Assembly: GCA_002838185.1 (NCBI GenBank)
Contig: CP017948.1
Span: 868,001 to 932,000 of the forward strand
Source: Tenericutes bacterium MO-XQ
GTDB taxonomy: Bacteria > Bacillota_I > Bacilli_A > Acholeplasmatales > Acholeplasmataceae
DNA: 64,000 nucleotides
Reading direction: 5' to 3'
The translations under genes and the position numbers were made by a program. Position 1 is the first letter of the stretch; every line of letters starts with the position of its first letter. The notes beneath the pieces were generated by a model. The model was not told where the DNA came from. It did no database searches and worked only from the letters and a program-made list of their open reading frames with translations. Positions 32,548-41,094 of the stretch are shown here, one piece after another.

Positions 32548-33858
32548 ATGAAGAAAATAATTGTTTTAATGTTTACACTGTTATTAAGTTTTACTTTAAT
32601 AGCTTGTAATGGTGATGAATCAGGAGACAAAATCACAATTGATTTTTGGCACATGTCTCCAGTAGGAAGTGAATCATATTCAGGCATGAGATCTATTATT
32701 ACTGAGTTTAATGAATCACAAGATACATATTTTGTTAAGGGCACAGGATTTTCATTTTGGGATTACTGGGACAAAATCAACGTTGCAGTAAGTTCTAGAA
32801 CAGCACCTGATGTTGGATTGTCAACCATTGATGATGTTGAAGCAAGAGCATCAAAAGGCGTTTTGTATAACATCACTGATTTAATGGCAAATGATACTTC
32901 TGATACGAACTTGATTGATCTTAATGAGTTTAGACAATCACAATTAGATTTTGCTACTTATGATGGTGACTTATATGCAATGCCATTTTCTGCAACAACA
33001 AGAGCATTATTCTATAACATTGACATGTTTGAAGAAGAAGGCCTAACTGAAGCAGACGTACCAACAACATGGAGTGAACTAGAAGAAATTGCTAAAAGAT
33101 TTGATGTTGTTGAAGGTGGAGCAATTCAGAGATTAGGGTTCGATCCAACTTATGGAAATGCAACTTATCATGGATGGTTATGGCAAAAAGGATTAGATTT
33201 TTTTGATGAAAATCAAGAACCTACTTTAAACACACAAGGTCATCGTGATGTTCTACAATGGATTATTGATTTTAATGGTAGTGATTACACAAGAAGTCAG
33301 TTAACTGCATTTGGTGAAGGAAATCAAATGCTAGGTATAAATCCTTTTGCAGCAGAAAGAGTTGCTATGATCGTTGAAGTTGATGGATTATATCAAATCA
33401 TTAAAAATAGTGGAGCAGACTTCAATTATGGTGTAGCACCAATTCCAATTCCAGATGAAGATGGAATTCATGTCAACTGGGGTAGTGGATTTTCTCTAGA
33501 ACTTTATGATAATGGAAAAGATGAAACCGAAGAAATGCAAGGCGCATATGAGTTTGCAAAATATCTATTGAGCAAAGATACACAAATAGAGTTAGCAGAA
33601 GTTAATGGTTGGATTATGAGTCATATTTCAGCAATGGAAGAGTTTGTTGCTGATAAACCAATTATGCAAAAACTCTTATTAGAAGTTGATGATGCAGTTG
33701 ATAAGGTTTATATTCCCTATGCACCAGGATGGCATGGTAATGATTGGCAACCATTTTATAATCAAGCTTTAGAAGGCACACTTACTGTTAGTGAAGCGTT
33801 AGAACAAGCTAGAGCAAATTATTTACAAAAGAAGGAAAACTACGAAGCAACAAATTAA
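32548..33858 (+). CDS. ABC sugar-binding lipoprotein
   Basis: 436 residues. Lipobox 'LIAC' (Cys20) anchors it outside. The mature protein is a family 1 extracellular solute-binding protein: 'ITIDFWHMSPVGSESYSGMR', 'YAMPFSATTRALFYNIDMFE', 'GVAPIPIPDEDGIHVNWGSG'. It captures the oligosaccharide for the flanking permeases. Placing the SBP between the two permease genes is an uncommon order. Confidence 0.92.
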   Translation: MKKIIVLMFTLLLSFTLIACNGDESGDKITIDFWHMSPVGSESYSGMRSIITEFNESQDTYFVKGTGFSFWDYWDKINVAVSSRTAPDVGLSTIDDVEARASKGVLYNITDLMANDTSDTNLIDLNEFRQSQLDFATYDGDLYAMPFSATTRALFYNIDMFEEEGLTEADVPTTWSELEEIAKRFDVVEGGAIQRLGFDPTYGNATYHGWLWQKGLDFFDENQEPTLNTQGHRDVLQWIIDFNGSDYTRSQLTAFGEGNQMLGINPFAAERVAMIVEVDGLYQIIKNSGADFNYGVAPIPIPDEDGIHVNWGSGFSLELYDNGKDETEEMQGAYEFAKYLLSKDTQIELAEVNGWIMSHISAMEEFVADKPIMQKLLLEVDDAVDKVYIPYAPGWHGNDWQPFYNQALEGTLTVSEALEQARANYLQKKENYEATN

Positions 33859-33876
33859 CACAAAGGAGAATTGATT

Positions 33877-34788
33877 ATGGCTACTTCGATTACAAAACTA
33901 AAAAAACAAGAAAATATAATCGGATACTTATTTGCGTCTCCTTGGTTATTTGGATTAATTGTACTTGGAGCATTTCCAATATTAGCATCGTTTTATATTA
34001 GTTTTACAACATATGATATGATTGGTGTTCCAAAATTCATTGGGTTCGAAAACTATCGTATATTATTTACTAATGATAACATTTTTTGGCAAAGTCTAGG
34101 AAATACGCTTTACCATGTTGTCATAGCCATTCCACTTGGTCTTCTTGTAGGGATCATATTAGCATTATTACTCAATAATAAGATCAAAGGAATGAGTATT
34201 TATAGAACATTATTTTACTTACCTAATGTTGTGAGTATCGTTGCGATGAGCTTGCTATGGTTATGGTTGTTTCAACCAAGTTTTGGACTCATTAATGAAG
34301 TCTTAGCACCAGTTTATGAGCTATTTAAAATGGAACCGCTACGTTGGCATCAAGATGCATCGACATCTAAACTCACACTTATTTTAATGGGATTATGGAC
34401 AGCTGGTGGTTCAATGGTCATCTATCTAGCTCAGATGCAAGATATTCCTACTAGTTTATATGAATCAGCAGAAGTTGATGGTGCAAACTGGTTTAAAAAG
34501 ACGCTTTATATTACATTACCACTGATGACACCTTCCATCTTCTTTAACTTAATCATGGGACTTATTGGTGGATTTCAAGTTTTTACCATTGCATACATTA
34601 TGACAGCTGGTGGACCATCAAGATCAACATATTATTATGCATATTATTTGTTTGACAAAATGATGGTCGATAGATCCATGGGTATGGCAAGTGCCATGGC
34701 TTGGATATTGTTAGTGATTGTTTTAATTATTACGGTTATTGCTTTGCGCTTAAATAAATATGTTGTTTATTTAGGTGAAGAAAGTTAA
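33877..34788 (+). CDS. ABC sugar transporter permease (MalF type)
   Basis: 303 residues, six helices, with EAA loop 'YESAEVDGANWFKKTLYITL' followed by 'PLMTPS'. ATG 33877 is favoured over TTG 33871, because AAAGGAG is nine bases before it. It pairs with the MalG-type permease two genes upstream. Confidence 0.92.
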   Translation: MATSITKLKKQENIIGYLFASPWLFGLIVLGAFPILASFYISFTTYDMIGVPKFIGFENYRILFTNDNIFWQSLGNTLYHVVIAIPLGLLVGIILALLLNNKIKGMSIYRTLFYLPNVVSIVAMSLLWLWLFQPSFGLINEVLAPVYELFKMEPLRWHQDASTSKLTLILMGLWTAGGSMVIYLAQMQDIPTSLYESAEVDGANWFKKTLYITLPLMTPSIFFNLIMGLIGGFQVFTIAYIMTAGGPSRSTYYYAYYLFDKMMVDRSMGMASAMAWILLVIVLIITVIALRLNKYVVYLGEES

Positions 34789-34821
34789 ATAATAAAAAAA
34801 ATAAAAAAAGGGAGAAATAAA

Positions 34822-35655
34822 ATGAAGAAACTACTCGTTTTAGTTGTTATGGCTGTATTTGCATTAACGCTTACAGCATGTTGGCCAGGTGAAGTTGGTG
34901 TTGTTACAGAATTTAATGCTGATGGATCAGGAACACGTACAATCATGATTGAAGTGATGGATGATACTTTATCAGATACTGCAATTATCAATCCAGATGA
35001 TCCAGATCAAGATGAAGGTAAAGGCGCTGTGTTAAATGATAAGCACATCGATGGTGGCGTGATTGCTATTCAAACATGGTTAGAAGATAATGCACCAGAT
35101 TTCATTACTGTTGAAGATGCAACAGTTGATGGATATGTACGTACATTTACTATGAGTTATTCATTTGATGACTTTGAAGATTTCTTAGATAAATATGAAC
35201 AACTTGTTAATTTATCACCAAACATGAGCTGGGAAGATTTTGATGATTCAGAAAAACCAACTTTAGAAGTTTCTGGTGGATTTACTAAGACTTTAACATT
35301 CTATGAATCTAAAACAATTCTTGAAGCATCATTAGACTGGGCACTTGATGGCATTTACAACGATATTTACAACGAAGCTGATTTAGCTGGATTTGTGACT
35401 AAAGCAGATATCTCTGTATTAGCTGGTTACACAGTAAAAATTGGAGATGAAGAATTATCAGAAATCAGATATTACGATCCAAATGTATCAGAAAACAATG
35501 ATGCTGGAGATACTGGTAAAGTGATTTTTGTTGAAAGTGATGATTTTGAACTTACAGGATCATTTACAAATACAGGTTTAATCGTTGGTCTAGTAATTGG
35601 TGCAGTTGCATTAATCGGTGGCGGTGTATTCTTAGTATTAAAATTTAAAAAATAA
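34822..35655 (+). CDS. LppM-like lipoprotein with C-terminal membrane helix
   Basis: 277 residues. Lipobox 'LTAC' at Cys20, then 'EVGVVTEFNADGSGTRTIMI', which resembles the start of LppM/DUF3153-type domains, and a C-terminal membrane helix ('LIVGLVIGAVALIGGGVFLV') with a short basic tail. It is held in the membrane at both ends. Very acidic between. Role in the sugar locus unknown. AAAGGGAG precedes the ATG. Confidence 0.7.
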   Translation: MKKLLVLVVMAVFALTLTACWPGEVGVVTEFNADGSGTRTIMIEVMDDTLSDTAIINPDDPDQDEGKGAVLNDKHIDGGVIAIQTWLEDNAPDFITVEDATVDGYVRTFTMSYSFDDFEDFLDKYEQLVNLSPNMSWEDFDDSEKPTLEVSGGFTKTLTFYESKTILEASLDWALDGIYNDIYNEADLAGFVTKADISVLAGYTVKIGDEELSEIRYYDPNVSENNDAGDTGKVIFVESDDFELTGSFTNTGLIVGLVIGAVALIGGGVFLVLKFKK

Positions 35656-35674
35656 GTAAAGGGAACTGATACAT

Positions 35675-36277
35675 ATGCTTAAAGAACTATATAAAAAAGC
35701 AACAGACATCGTATATGCAAACTTCTTATGGATACTTTTTAGTTTTTTAGGCATATTATTAACCCTTGGTGCAGCAACAACTGCATTATTTAGAGTCATA
35801 TTTCAAGTGTTTAAAACAAAAGAACCAACCAATGTGTTTCCTCTTTTTGTAAAAAGCTTCAAAGAAAACTTTCTTCTCAGCACATTGGTTTACTTTTGTT
35901 TGTTAATGCTTGGTATACCAACATATATCATGCTTACATATGCTTTATATAATAATTTAGTTTTTCTCTTAGTGATCGCAATTTTTGCTAGTTATCAACT
36001 CATCATGTTTACAGTCTATTTTTTTCCAACTGTAGCACTTTTTAAAACTGCTTCACTAAAAGAACTCATTAAAAACGTATTATTATTATCAAATTATCAT
36101 TTATGGACAAATATAAAAATATTAGGTAGCTTTGTGTTCGTTGTCTTTTTAGTATTTTATGTGCATGAAGCATTTTTACTGATAGGTGTAGCGATCTACG
36201 GATTTCTAGTAGCGTTCCATCTACAAAAAGTATATAAACCTTATATTGAACAATTAGACGAGGAAGGAAATGAATAA
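35675..36277 (+). CDS. DUF624 (YesL-like) membrane protein
   Basis: 200 residues with about five helices and the DUF624 pattern ('NFLWILFSFLGILLTLGAAT', 'TALFRVIFQVFK', 'SFKENFLLSTLVYF', and 'YHLWTNIKILG'). DUF624 proteins commonly accompany ABC importers of complex sugars, probably assisting the transporter. AAAGGGAACTG precedes the ATG. It overlaps the next gene by eight bases. Confidence 0.8.
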   Translation: MLKELYKKATDIVYANFLWILFSFLGILLTLGAATTALFRVIFQVFKTKEPTNVFPLFVKSFKENFLLSTLVYFCLLMLGIPTYIMLTYALYNNLVFLLVIAIFASYQLIMFTVYFFPTVALFKTASLKELIKNVLLLSNYHLWTNIKILGSFVFVVFLVFYVHEAFLLIGVAIYGFLVAFHLQKVYKPYIEQLDEEGNE

Positions 36278-37991
36278 CATGGGATATTTAAACTTTAAAA
36301 CTAAATACGATAGAAATCCCGTGATCAAACTTACTGATCATGATGATCATGTTTATGAGGGCTTTACCAATATACATGAACAATTAAGAAACATTAAAAA
36401 AGGTGTTGTTGTTTTTGAAACATATCCAGGAACTGATTTATCTGTTTTAAAAACACGCATAATCGATGGGTTAAACCCTGATCAATTGATCTTTATCGAA
36501 CAGTATGCAAAACCTGAAGAAACCATTAATCAAATGCTTGAATATAATTTAACTGATGATCGAGTATTTGGTAAATACAGTTATCATGAAATCAAAGATT
36601 TTTATGATTTAGATGCGATTAAAACTATCAATGAAAACATTGATAAAGATAAATTAACCATCGTTTATGGTTTTGGTGCATCATTAATTCATTTTGATAC
36701 ACTGATTATGGTGTCATTAACCAGATGGGAAATACAATTAAGATACCGACAAGGAGCAACTAATTTTAGAATAGAAAATCAAGATGAAGATATTTTAAGA
36801 AAATATAAAAGAGGTTATTTTGTTGAATGGAGAGTTGCAGATCGAATCAAAGACCAATATATCAACGAGCTTGATTATGTCATTGATTTTAATGAGATTG
36901 ATCAACCAAAAATGATATCGAAAGCAGGTTATCATCTCATATTAGATGAAATGGTGAAAAGACCATTTAGAATGGTGCCTTATTTTGATCCAGGCGTTTG
37001 GGGTGGACAATGGATGAAAGAAGTTTGCCACCTAGATCCTAATAAACAAAATTTCGCTTGGAGTTTTGATGGTGTTCCAGAGGAAAACTCAATTAAGATT
37101 CAACTTGGAAAAACGATTGTTGAACTACCTGCTCAGGATCTAGTCCAATTTAGATCTATCGATCTTATGGGCAATAGAGTGCATGCGAGGTTTGGGAAAC
37201 ATTTTCCGATTAGATTTGACTTACTTGATACTTTTGAAGGGGGTAATTTATCTCTTCAAGTGCATCCATTAACCGAATATATACAAGAAACTTTTGGGAT
37301 GACTTATACACAAGACGAAAGCTATTATATCTTAGATACAAAAGATGATGGTGTTGTTTATTTAGGATTTAAAGAAAACATAGATCAAGATGCCTTTAAA
37401 AATGATTTAAGAAAAGCAGAAAAAGGTGAAATTGTTTTTGATGCTGACAAGTATATCAATAAATTTCCAGCAAAAAAGCATGATCACTTCTTAATTCCAG
37501 CAGGAACAATCCATTGTAGTGGAAGAAATACAATGGTTCTAGAAATCAGTGCATGTGTATATATATTTACATTTAAACTTTGGGATTGGGGAAGACTTGG
37601 TCTTGACCAAAAACCTAGACCTGTTCATTTAGATCATGGCTTTAAGAACTTGCAATTTGACAGAGATACAACATATGTTAAAAATGAGTTGATTAATCAA
37701 ATTGAACCAATTGATGAGTATAGTGAAATCACTGGATTACATGAAAGAGAGTTCTTAGAAACCATTAGATATACTTTTGATGATGAAGTTATTATAGATT
37801 TAAAAGGTAGTGTTAATGTTGGTAACTTAATTGAAGGCACACATGCTAAAATCATGAGTTTAGATCATAGTTTTGACGATTATGAAGTTCATTATGCCGA
37901 AACATTTATTATGCCTGCTAAGATACAAAAAGTTAAGATGAAATGCTTAGATCCAAAGGGTTGTAAAGTGATCAAAGCACATGTGAGATGA
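36270..37991 (+). CDS. Long class I mannose-6-phosphate isomerase
   Basis: 573 residues. The C-terminal half is a class I phosphomannose isomerase cupin: 'NLSLQVHPLTEYIQETFG' (zinc-ligand Gln and His), 'TQDESYYIL' (Glu ligand) and 'FLIPAGTIHCSG' (His ligand). The N-terminal about 230 residues ('GVVVFETYPGTDLSVLKTRI', 'YNLTDDRVFGKYSYHEIKDF', 'MVSLTRWEIQLRYR') form an extra domain found in a long ManA-like subfamily, with some resemblance to nucleoside-kinase folds. It interconverts mannose-6-phosphate and fructose-6-phosphate or acts on a related aldose phosphate. A shorter ManA is encoded two genes downstream. Confidence 0.8.
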   Translation: MNNMGYLNFKTKYDRNPVIKLTDHDDHVYEGFTNIHEQLRNIKKGVVVFETYPGTDLSVLKTRIIDGLNPDQLIFIEQYAKPEETINQMLEYNLTDDRVFGKYSYHEIKDFYDLDAIKTINENIDKDKLTIVYGFGASLIHFDTLIMVSLTRWEIQLRYRQGATNFRIENQDEDILRKYKRGYFVEWRVADRIKDQYINELDYVIDFNEIDQPKMISKAGYHLILDEMVKRPFRMVPYFDPGVWGGQWMKEVCHLDPNKQNFAWSFDGVPEENSIKIQLGKTIVELPAQDLVQFRSIDLMGNRVHARFGKHFPIRFDLLDTFEGGNLSLQVHPLTEYIQETFGMTYTQDESYYILDTKDDGVVYLGFKENIDQDAFKNDLRKAEKGEIVFDADKYINKFPAKKHDHFLIPAGTIHCSGRNTMVLEISACVYIFTFKLWDWGRLGLDQKPRPVHLDHGFKNLQFDRDTTYVKNELINQIEPIDEYSEITGLHEREFLETIRYTFDDEVIIDLKGSVNVGNLIEGTHAKIMSLDHSFDDYEVHYAETFIMPAKIQKVKMKCLDPKGCKVIKAHVR

Positions 37992-37995
37992 TAGT

Positions 37996-38691
37996 ATGAT
38001 ATATGCGATTATAGGGCTTATTTGTTTGATGCCAGTTATACTTTACATCGGATATAGATATGGTTTTAAAAAAGCAAGTCAAGCTTTTTTTGAGATGCTG
38101 TTTAAGTTTGGGTTCGATACAAAAGTTAAAGCATTTAAGTCTTTGAATAAGCATGCAAAACCAGATGGTATTGTTTTTGTCGGAGATTCGATCACTCAAG
38201 ATTACAATGTTTGTGAATATTTTAAAGGATATCATGTCTATAATAGAGGTATTGGTGGAGATACAACTGAAGGCTTATTAAAAAGGTTAGATGTTTCAAT
38301 TGATGCGTTAAAACCATCTCAAGTTTTTATTCAAATGGGGACTAATGATTTAGAACTATTGGAAGCTACACCTAATGAGATTTATAAGCGTATATGTGAA
38401 GTTGTTAGCCATATCAAAACACATGTTAAGCAGACTGAAATTTATTTGATTTCACTTTATCCAGTCAATCCGCTTATGGATAAGACCACTGTAGGCAGAA
38501 GAACAAATGAAAACATTCAAAGAACAAATAGCTTAATAAAAAACATTGAAGGTATCACATTCATTAATATTTATGATAAACTGATTAAAGAAGATGTTTT
38601 AAATCCTGATTATTCATTAGAAGGTCTTCATTTGAATCAAGAAGGATATGAAGTGGTTTCAAAGGTTATTCAACCATATTTAAAAAAATAA
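37996..38691 (+). CDS. Membrane-anchored SGNH/GDSL hydrolase
   Basis: 231 residues. An N-terminal helix (about 2-20) precedes the SGNH domain: block I 'VFVGDSITQDYN' (nucleophile Ser), block II 'NRGIGGDTTEGLL' (Gly), block III 'IQMGTNDLE' (Asn), block V 'YSLEGLHLNQEGY' (His). In block V the usual Asp of DxxH is Glu (EGLH). Such enzymes remove acyl groups, often acetyl from sugars, which would fit the sugar locus. It may face the cytoplasm or outside; the anchor does not decide. Confidence 0.82.
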   Translation: MIYAIIGLICLMPVILYIGYRYGFKKASQAFFEMLFKFGFDTKVKAFKSLNKHAKPDGIVFVGDSITQDYNVCEYFKGYHVYNRGIGGDTTEGLLKRLDVSIDALKPSQVFIQMGTNDLELLEATPNEIYKRICEVVSHIKTHVKQTEIYLISLYPVNPLMDKTTVGRRTNENIQRTNSLIKNIEGITFINIYDKLIKEDVLNPDYSLEGLHLNQEGYEVVSKVIQPYLKK

Positions 38692-38714
38692 CGGATCAAT
38701 TTGATCCGTTTTCA
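38690..38714 (+). terminator. Hairpin between SGNH hydrolase and manA
   Basis: AACGGATCA (38690-38698) pairs with TGATCCGTT (38702-38710), then only four T. It may be a weak terminator allowing read-through into manA or an mRNA processing hairpin. Confidence 0.5.
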
Positions 38715-38729
38715 AGAAAAGGAGTAAAG

Positions 38730-39680
38730 ATGGAAGTATTATTCTTAGAACCTATATTTAAAGAACGTATATGGGGTGGGCAAAAATTAAAAAAAGTGTT
38801 TAATTATCCAATAGAAGATAAACCTATTGGTGAGTGTTGGGCTATATCTGGACATCAAAATGGATCATCTAAAGTCTTAAATGGTCCTTATGAGGGTATG
38901 AAGTTAGATGATTTATTTAGTAACTTTAAAACTCAATTATTTAACAATGATCCTAGTGATAAATTTCCACTTCTCGTCAAGATTTTAGATGCAAATGATG
39001 ATTTATCAATTCAAGTACATCCAGATGATCAGTATGCCATGACACATGAAAATGATTATGGAAAAACTGAGTGCTGGTATGTGATAGATGCCGATGAAGA
39101 TGCCATAATCATTGATGGTCATCATGCATTTACAAAACAAGAGTTTATTGAAAAGGTTAAACAAAATGATTTGTCCTTATGGAAAACAAGACAAATCAAA
39201 AAAGATGATTTCATCTATATTCCAGCTAAAAAAGTACATGCGATTGGCAAAGGTTCTTTGATCTATGAAGTACAGCAATCATCTGATACAACGTATAGAA
39301 TATACGATTATGATAGAAAAGATGATCATGGTAATAAAAGAGACTTACATTTAGATAAAGCTTTAGATGTGATTGACTTGCCTTCTCAAGATGTTTTAGT
39401 TGATGTAAATGTCATACATCATGCGTCATATGATTTCTATCACTATATAAAAAATGAATACTTTGAATTAACGCGTGTAGATGTTAAACAATCATTTACA
39501 TTAAAAACGCATAAATATCAGTTGTGTAGTGTATTAGAAGGTCATGGGTACGTCAATGATCATGAAATCAAAAAAGGAGATCATTTTATCCTTACAGGAC
39601 AAGAGAAGGTAGAAGATATTTTATTTAAAGGCAATATGCGCATCATGATGACACAAAGACCCTATGAATCTTATGTTTAG
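38730..39680 (+). CDS. manA: Mannose-6-phosphate isomerase, class I (short form)
   Basis: 316 residues, the usual Firmicute ManA length. Visible: 'EPIFKERIWGGQKLKK', 'GECWAISGHQNGSS', 'LSIQVHPDDQYA' (zinc Gln, His), 'GKTECWYVIDAD' (Glu), 'IYIPAKKVHAIG' (His) and 'EVQQSSDTTYRIYDYDR'. It converts mannose-6-phosphate to fructose-6-phosphate. AAAGGAG precedes the ATG. Two isomerases in one operon point to mannose as a product of the imported glycan (inference). Confidence 0.93.
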   Translation: MEVLFLEPIFKERIWGGQKLKKVFNYPIEDKPIGECWAISGHQNGSSKVLNGPYEGMKLDDLFSNFKTQLFNNDPSDKFPLLVKILDANDDLSIQVHPDDQYAMTHENDYGKTECWYVIDADEDAIIIDGHHAFTKQEFIEKVKQNDLSLWKTRQIKKDDFIYIPAKKVHAIGKGSLIYEVQQSSDTTYRIYDYDRKDDHGNKRDLHLDKALDVIDLPSQDVLVDVNVIHHASYDFYHYIKNEYFELTRVDVKQSFTLKTHKYQLCSVLEGHGYVNDHEIKKGDHFILTGQEKVEDILFKGNMRIMMTQRPYESYV

Positions 39681-39768
39681 ACACATTATCATTATTATAA
39701 TTATTTATTCTCTTAACTATGGATCTACGTTATTATAGCCAATCCATTAATATTTAATTAAATGAATT

Positions 39769-39811
39769 AAAGGTGGTTGTTCTAATTTTGAGCGATCATC
39801 TTTTTGTTTTT
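39769..39811 (+). terminator. Terminator of the sugar operon
   Basis: A 14-base stem with four G-T wobbles (39769-39782 with 39790-39803), loop TAATTTT, then T-rich tail. Confidence 0.6.
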
Positions 39812-39877
39812 ATTTCTTAATATATCACCATATTGTTTTGGTATCATTCTGTTTTCAAAAGAAGCACGAATAAAAAA

Positions 39878-39947
39878 TGTTACATGTAACAATAATATTC
39901 GATTATAGTGGTAAAATATATGTTGTGTAATATATGAAAACGTTTCA
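39878..39947 (+). promoter_or_regulatory. Operators and extended -10 promoter of the glycerate/phosphorylase operon
   Basis: TGTTACATGTAACA (39878-39891) is a perfect 14-bp palindrome. TGGTAAAAT (TG 39909-39910, TAAAAT 39912-39917) is an extended -10, so the palindrome covers the -35 position. TGAAAACGTTTCA (39935-39947), a LacI-type near-palindrome, follows downstream of the start. The arrangement suggests control at two sites. Confidence 0.55.
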
Positions 39948-39990
39948 AAAAAATATAAAATATAGGTAAACAAGTTAAGGAGTGGCGTTT

Positions 39991-41094
39991 ATGAATATTA
40001 TCGTAGCGGTTGACTCATTTAAAGGAACACTATCTTCTTTAGAAATATCGCATTTATTAAAACTGCATTTTGAAAAGCAAGGCCATCATGTATTACCGAT
40101 ACCGATAAGTGATGGTGGAGAAGGGTTTGTCGATGCTATAGATTATCTTTTTAATAATGGACTGATTACTGTAGACACATATGGTCCATTACAAGATGCT
40201 ATTCAAGCAAACTATATAAAATATCAAGATATTGCATTTATTGAACTCAGTAGCGTATCAGGATTAAATAAAATTGATAAGTCAAGATTAAATCCATTAG
40301 AAACATCAACTTATGGACTTGGTCTTTTAGTTTTAGATGCCATTGATCAAGGCGCAAAAAAAATAGTTCTTGGCCTTGGAGGGAGTGCTACCAATGATGG
40401 TGGGGCAGGTATGCTTCAAGCATTAGGGGTAAAATTTTATCATAACGAAGAATTGATTTCAGAACCCATGAGTGGAAAGTTACTATCAAAAATCACTTCA
40501 TTTGATACAACTGCACTTGATCAAAAAATTAGGGGTATTTCTTTTGAACTAGCGAGTGATGTAAAAAATCTCTTATTAGGTAGTGATGGCTGTGCGCACA
40601 TTTATGCAAAACAAAAAGGTGCAAATCAAAAGATGAGATCTAAGTTAGAAACCAATATGACCCATTTTGCAGATGTTATTGAAAAGCATTATGATCAGAC
40701 ATATCGATTCTTTGAAGGTGCTGGTGCAGCAGGTGGATTTGGATTTGGAGCAATGGCATTTTTGAATGCTAAAATCCATAGTGGCATTGATTATATGATT
40801 GATTTATTAAATTTGGATTCATATATTAAAACCTCAGACATCGTTATTGTAGGTGAAGGTAAATTAGATAAGCAAACTTCATTTGGTAAAGCACCTTATG
40901 GCATCGCTAAAATAGCTAAAAAATATAACAAGAAAGTGATTGGAATATTTGCTGTCAGTGAAGGGATTAAAGAAGCTAATTATCTTGATGAAGTTCATGT
41001 GATTGTTCCAAAATATGCAAGTGTTGATTTCTCAATGAATGAACCCAAAAAAGCACTAATAAAGATGTTAAACGATATAGAGGTAACTATATGA
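39991..41094 (+). CDS. Glycerate kinase (GlxK/GarK family)
   Basis: 367 residues. 'IIVAVDSFKGTLSSLEIS' at the N-terminus, 'PISDGGEGFVDAI', 'LGLGGSATNDGGAGMLQAL', 'SGLNKI' and 'VGEGKLDKQTSFGKAPYGIA' are all family blocks. These kinases make 2-phosphoglycerate from D-glycerate. ATG 39991 is favoured over GTG 39982 because AAGGAG lies ten bases upstream. It overlaps the phosphorylase gene by four bases, suggesting that the glycerate comes from that enzyme. Confidence 0.92.
   Translation: MNIIVAVDSFKGTLSSLEISHLLKLHFEKQGHHVLPIPISDGGEGFVDAIDYLFNNGLITVDTYGPLQDAIQANYIKYQDIAFIELSSVSGLNKIDKSRLNPLETSTYGLGLLVLDAIDQGAKKIVLGLGGSATNDGGAGMLQALGVKFYHNEELISEPMSGKLLSKITSFDTTALDQKIRGISFELASDVKNLLLGSDGCAHIYAKQKGANQKMRSKLETNMTHFADVIEKHYDQTYRFFEGAGAAGGFGFGAMAFLNAKIHSGIDYMIDLLNLDSYIKTSDIVIVGEGKLDKQTSFGKAPYGIAKIAKKYNKKVIGIFAVSEGIKEANYLDEVHVIVPKYASVDFSMNEPKKALIKMLNDIEVTI

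Larger units (their letters stand above)
39681..39990. other. Intergenic region between the two sugar loci
   Basis: About 310 bases without a convincing gene. It holds the terminator of the upstream operon and the promoter and operator elements of the downstream one. A 63-codon minus-strand frame across it has no ribosome binding site and overlaps these elements, so I do not count it as a gene. Confidence 0.6.

Noticed and set aside
39782-39973. 63-codon minus-strand frame in the region between the two sugar loci
   Set aside because: No ribosome binding site, and it lies over a terminator, a palindrome and a promoter; its composition is that of random AT-rich DNA.
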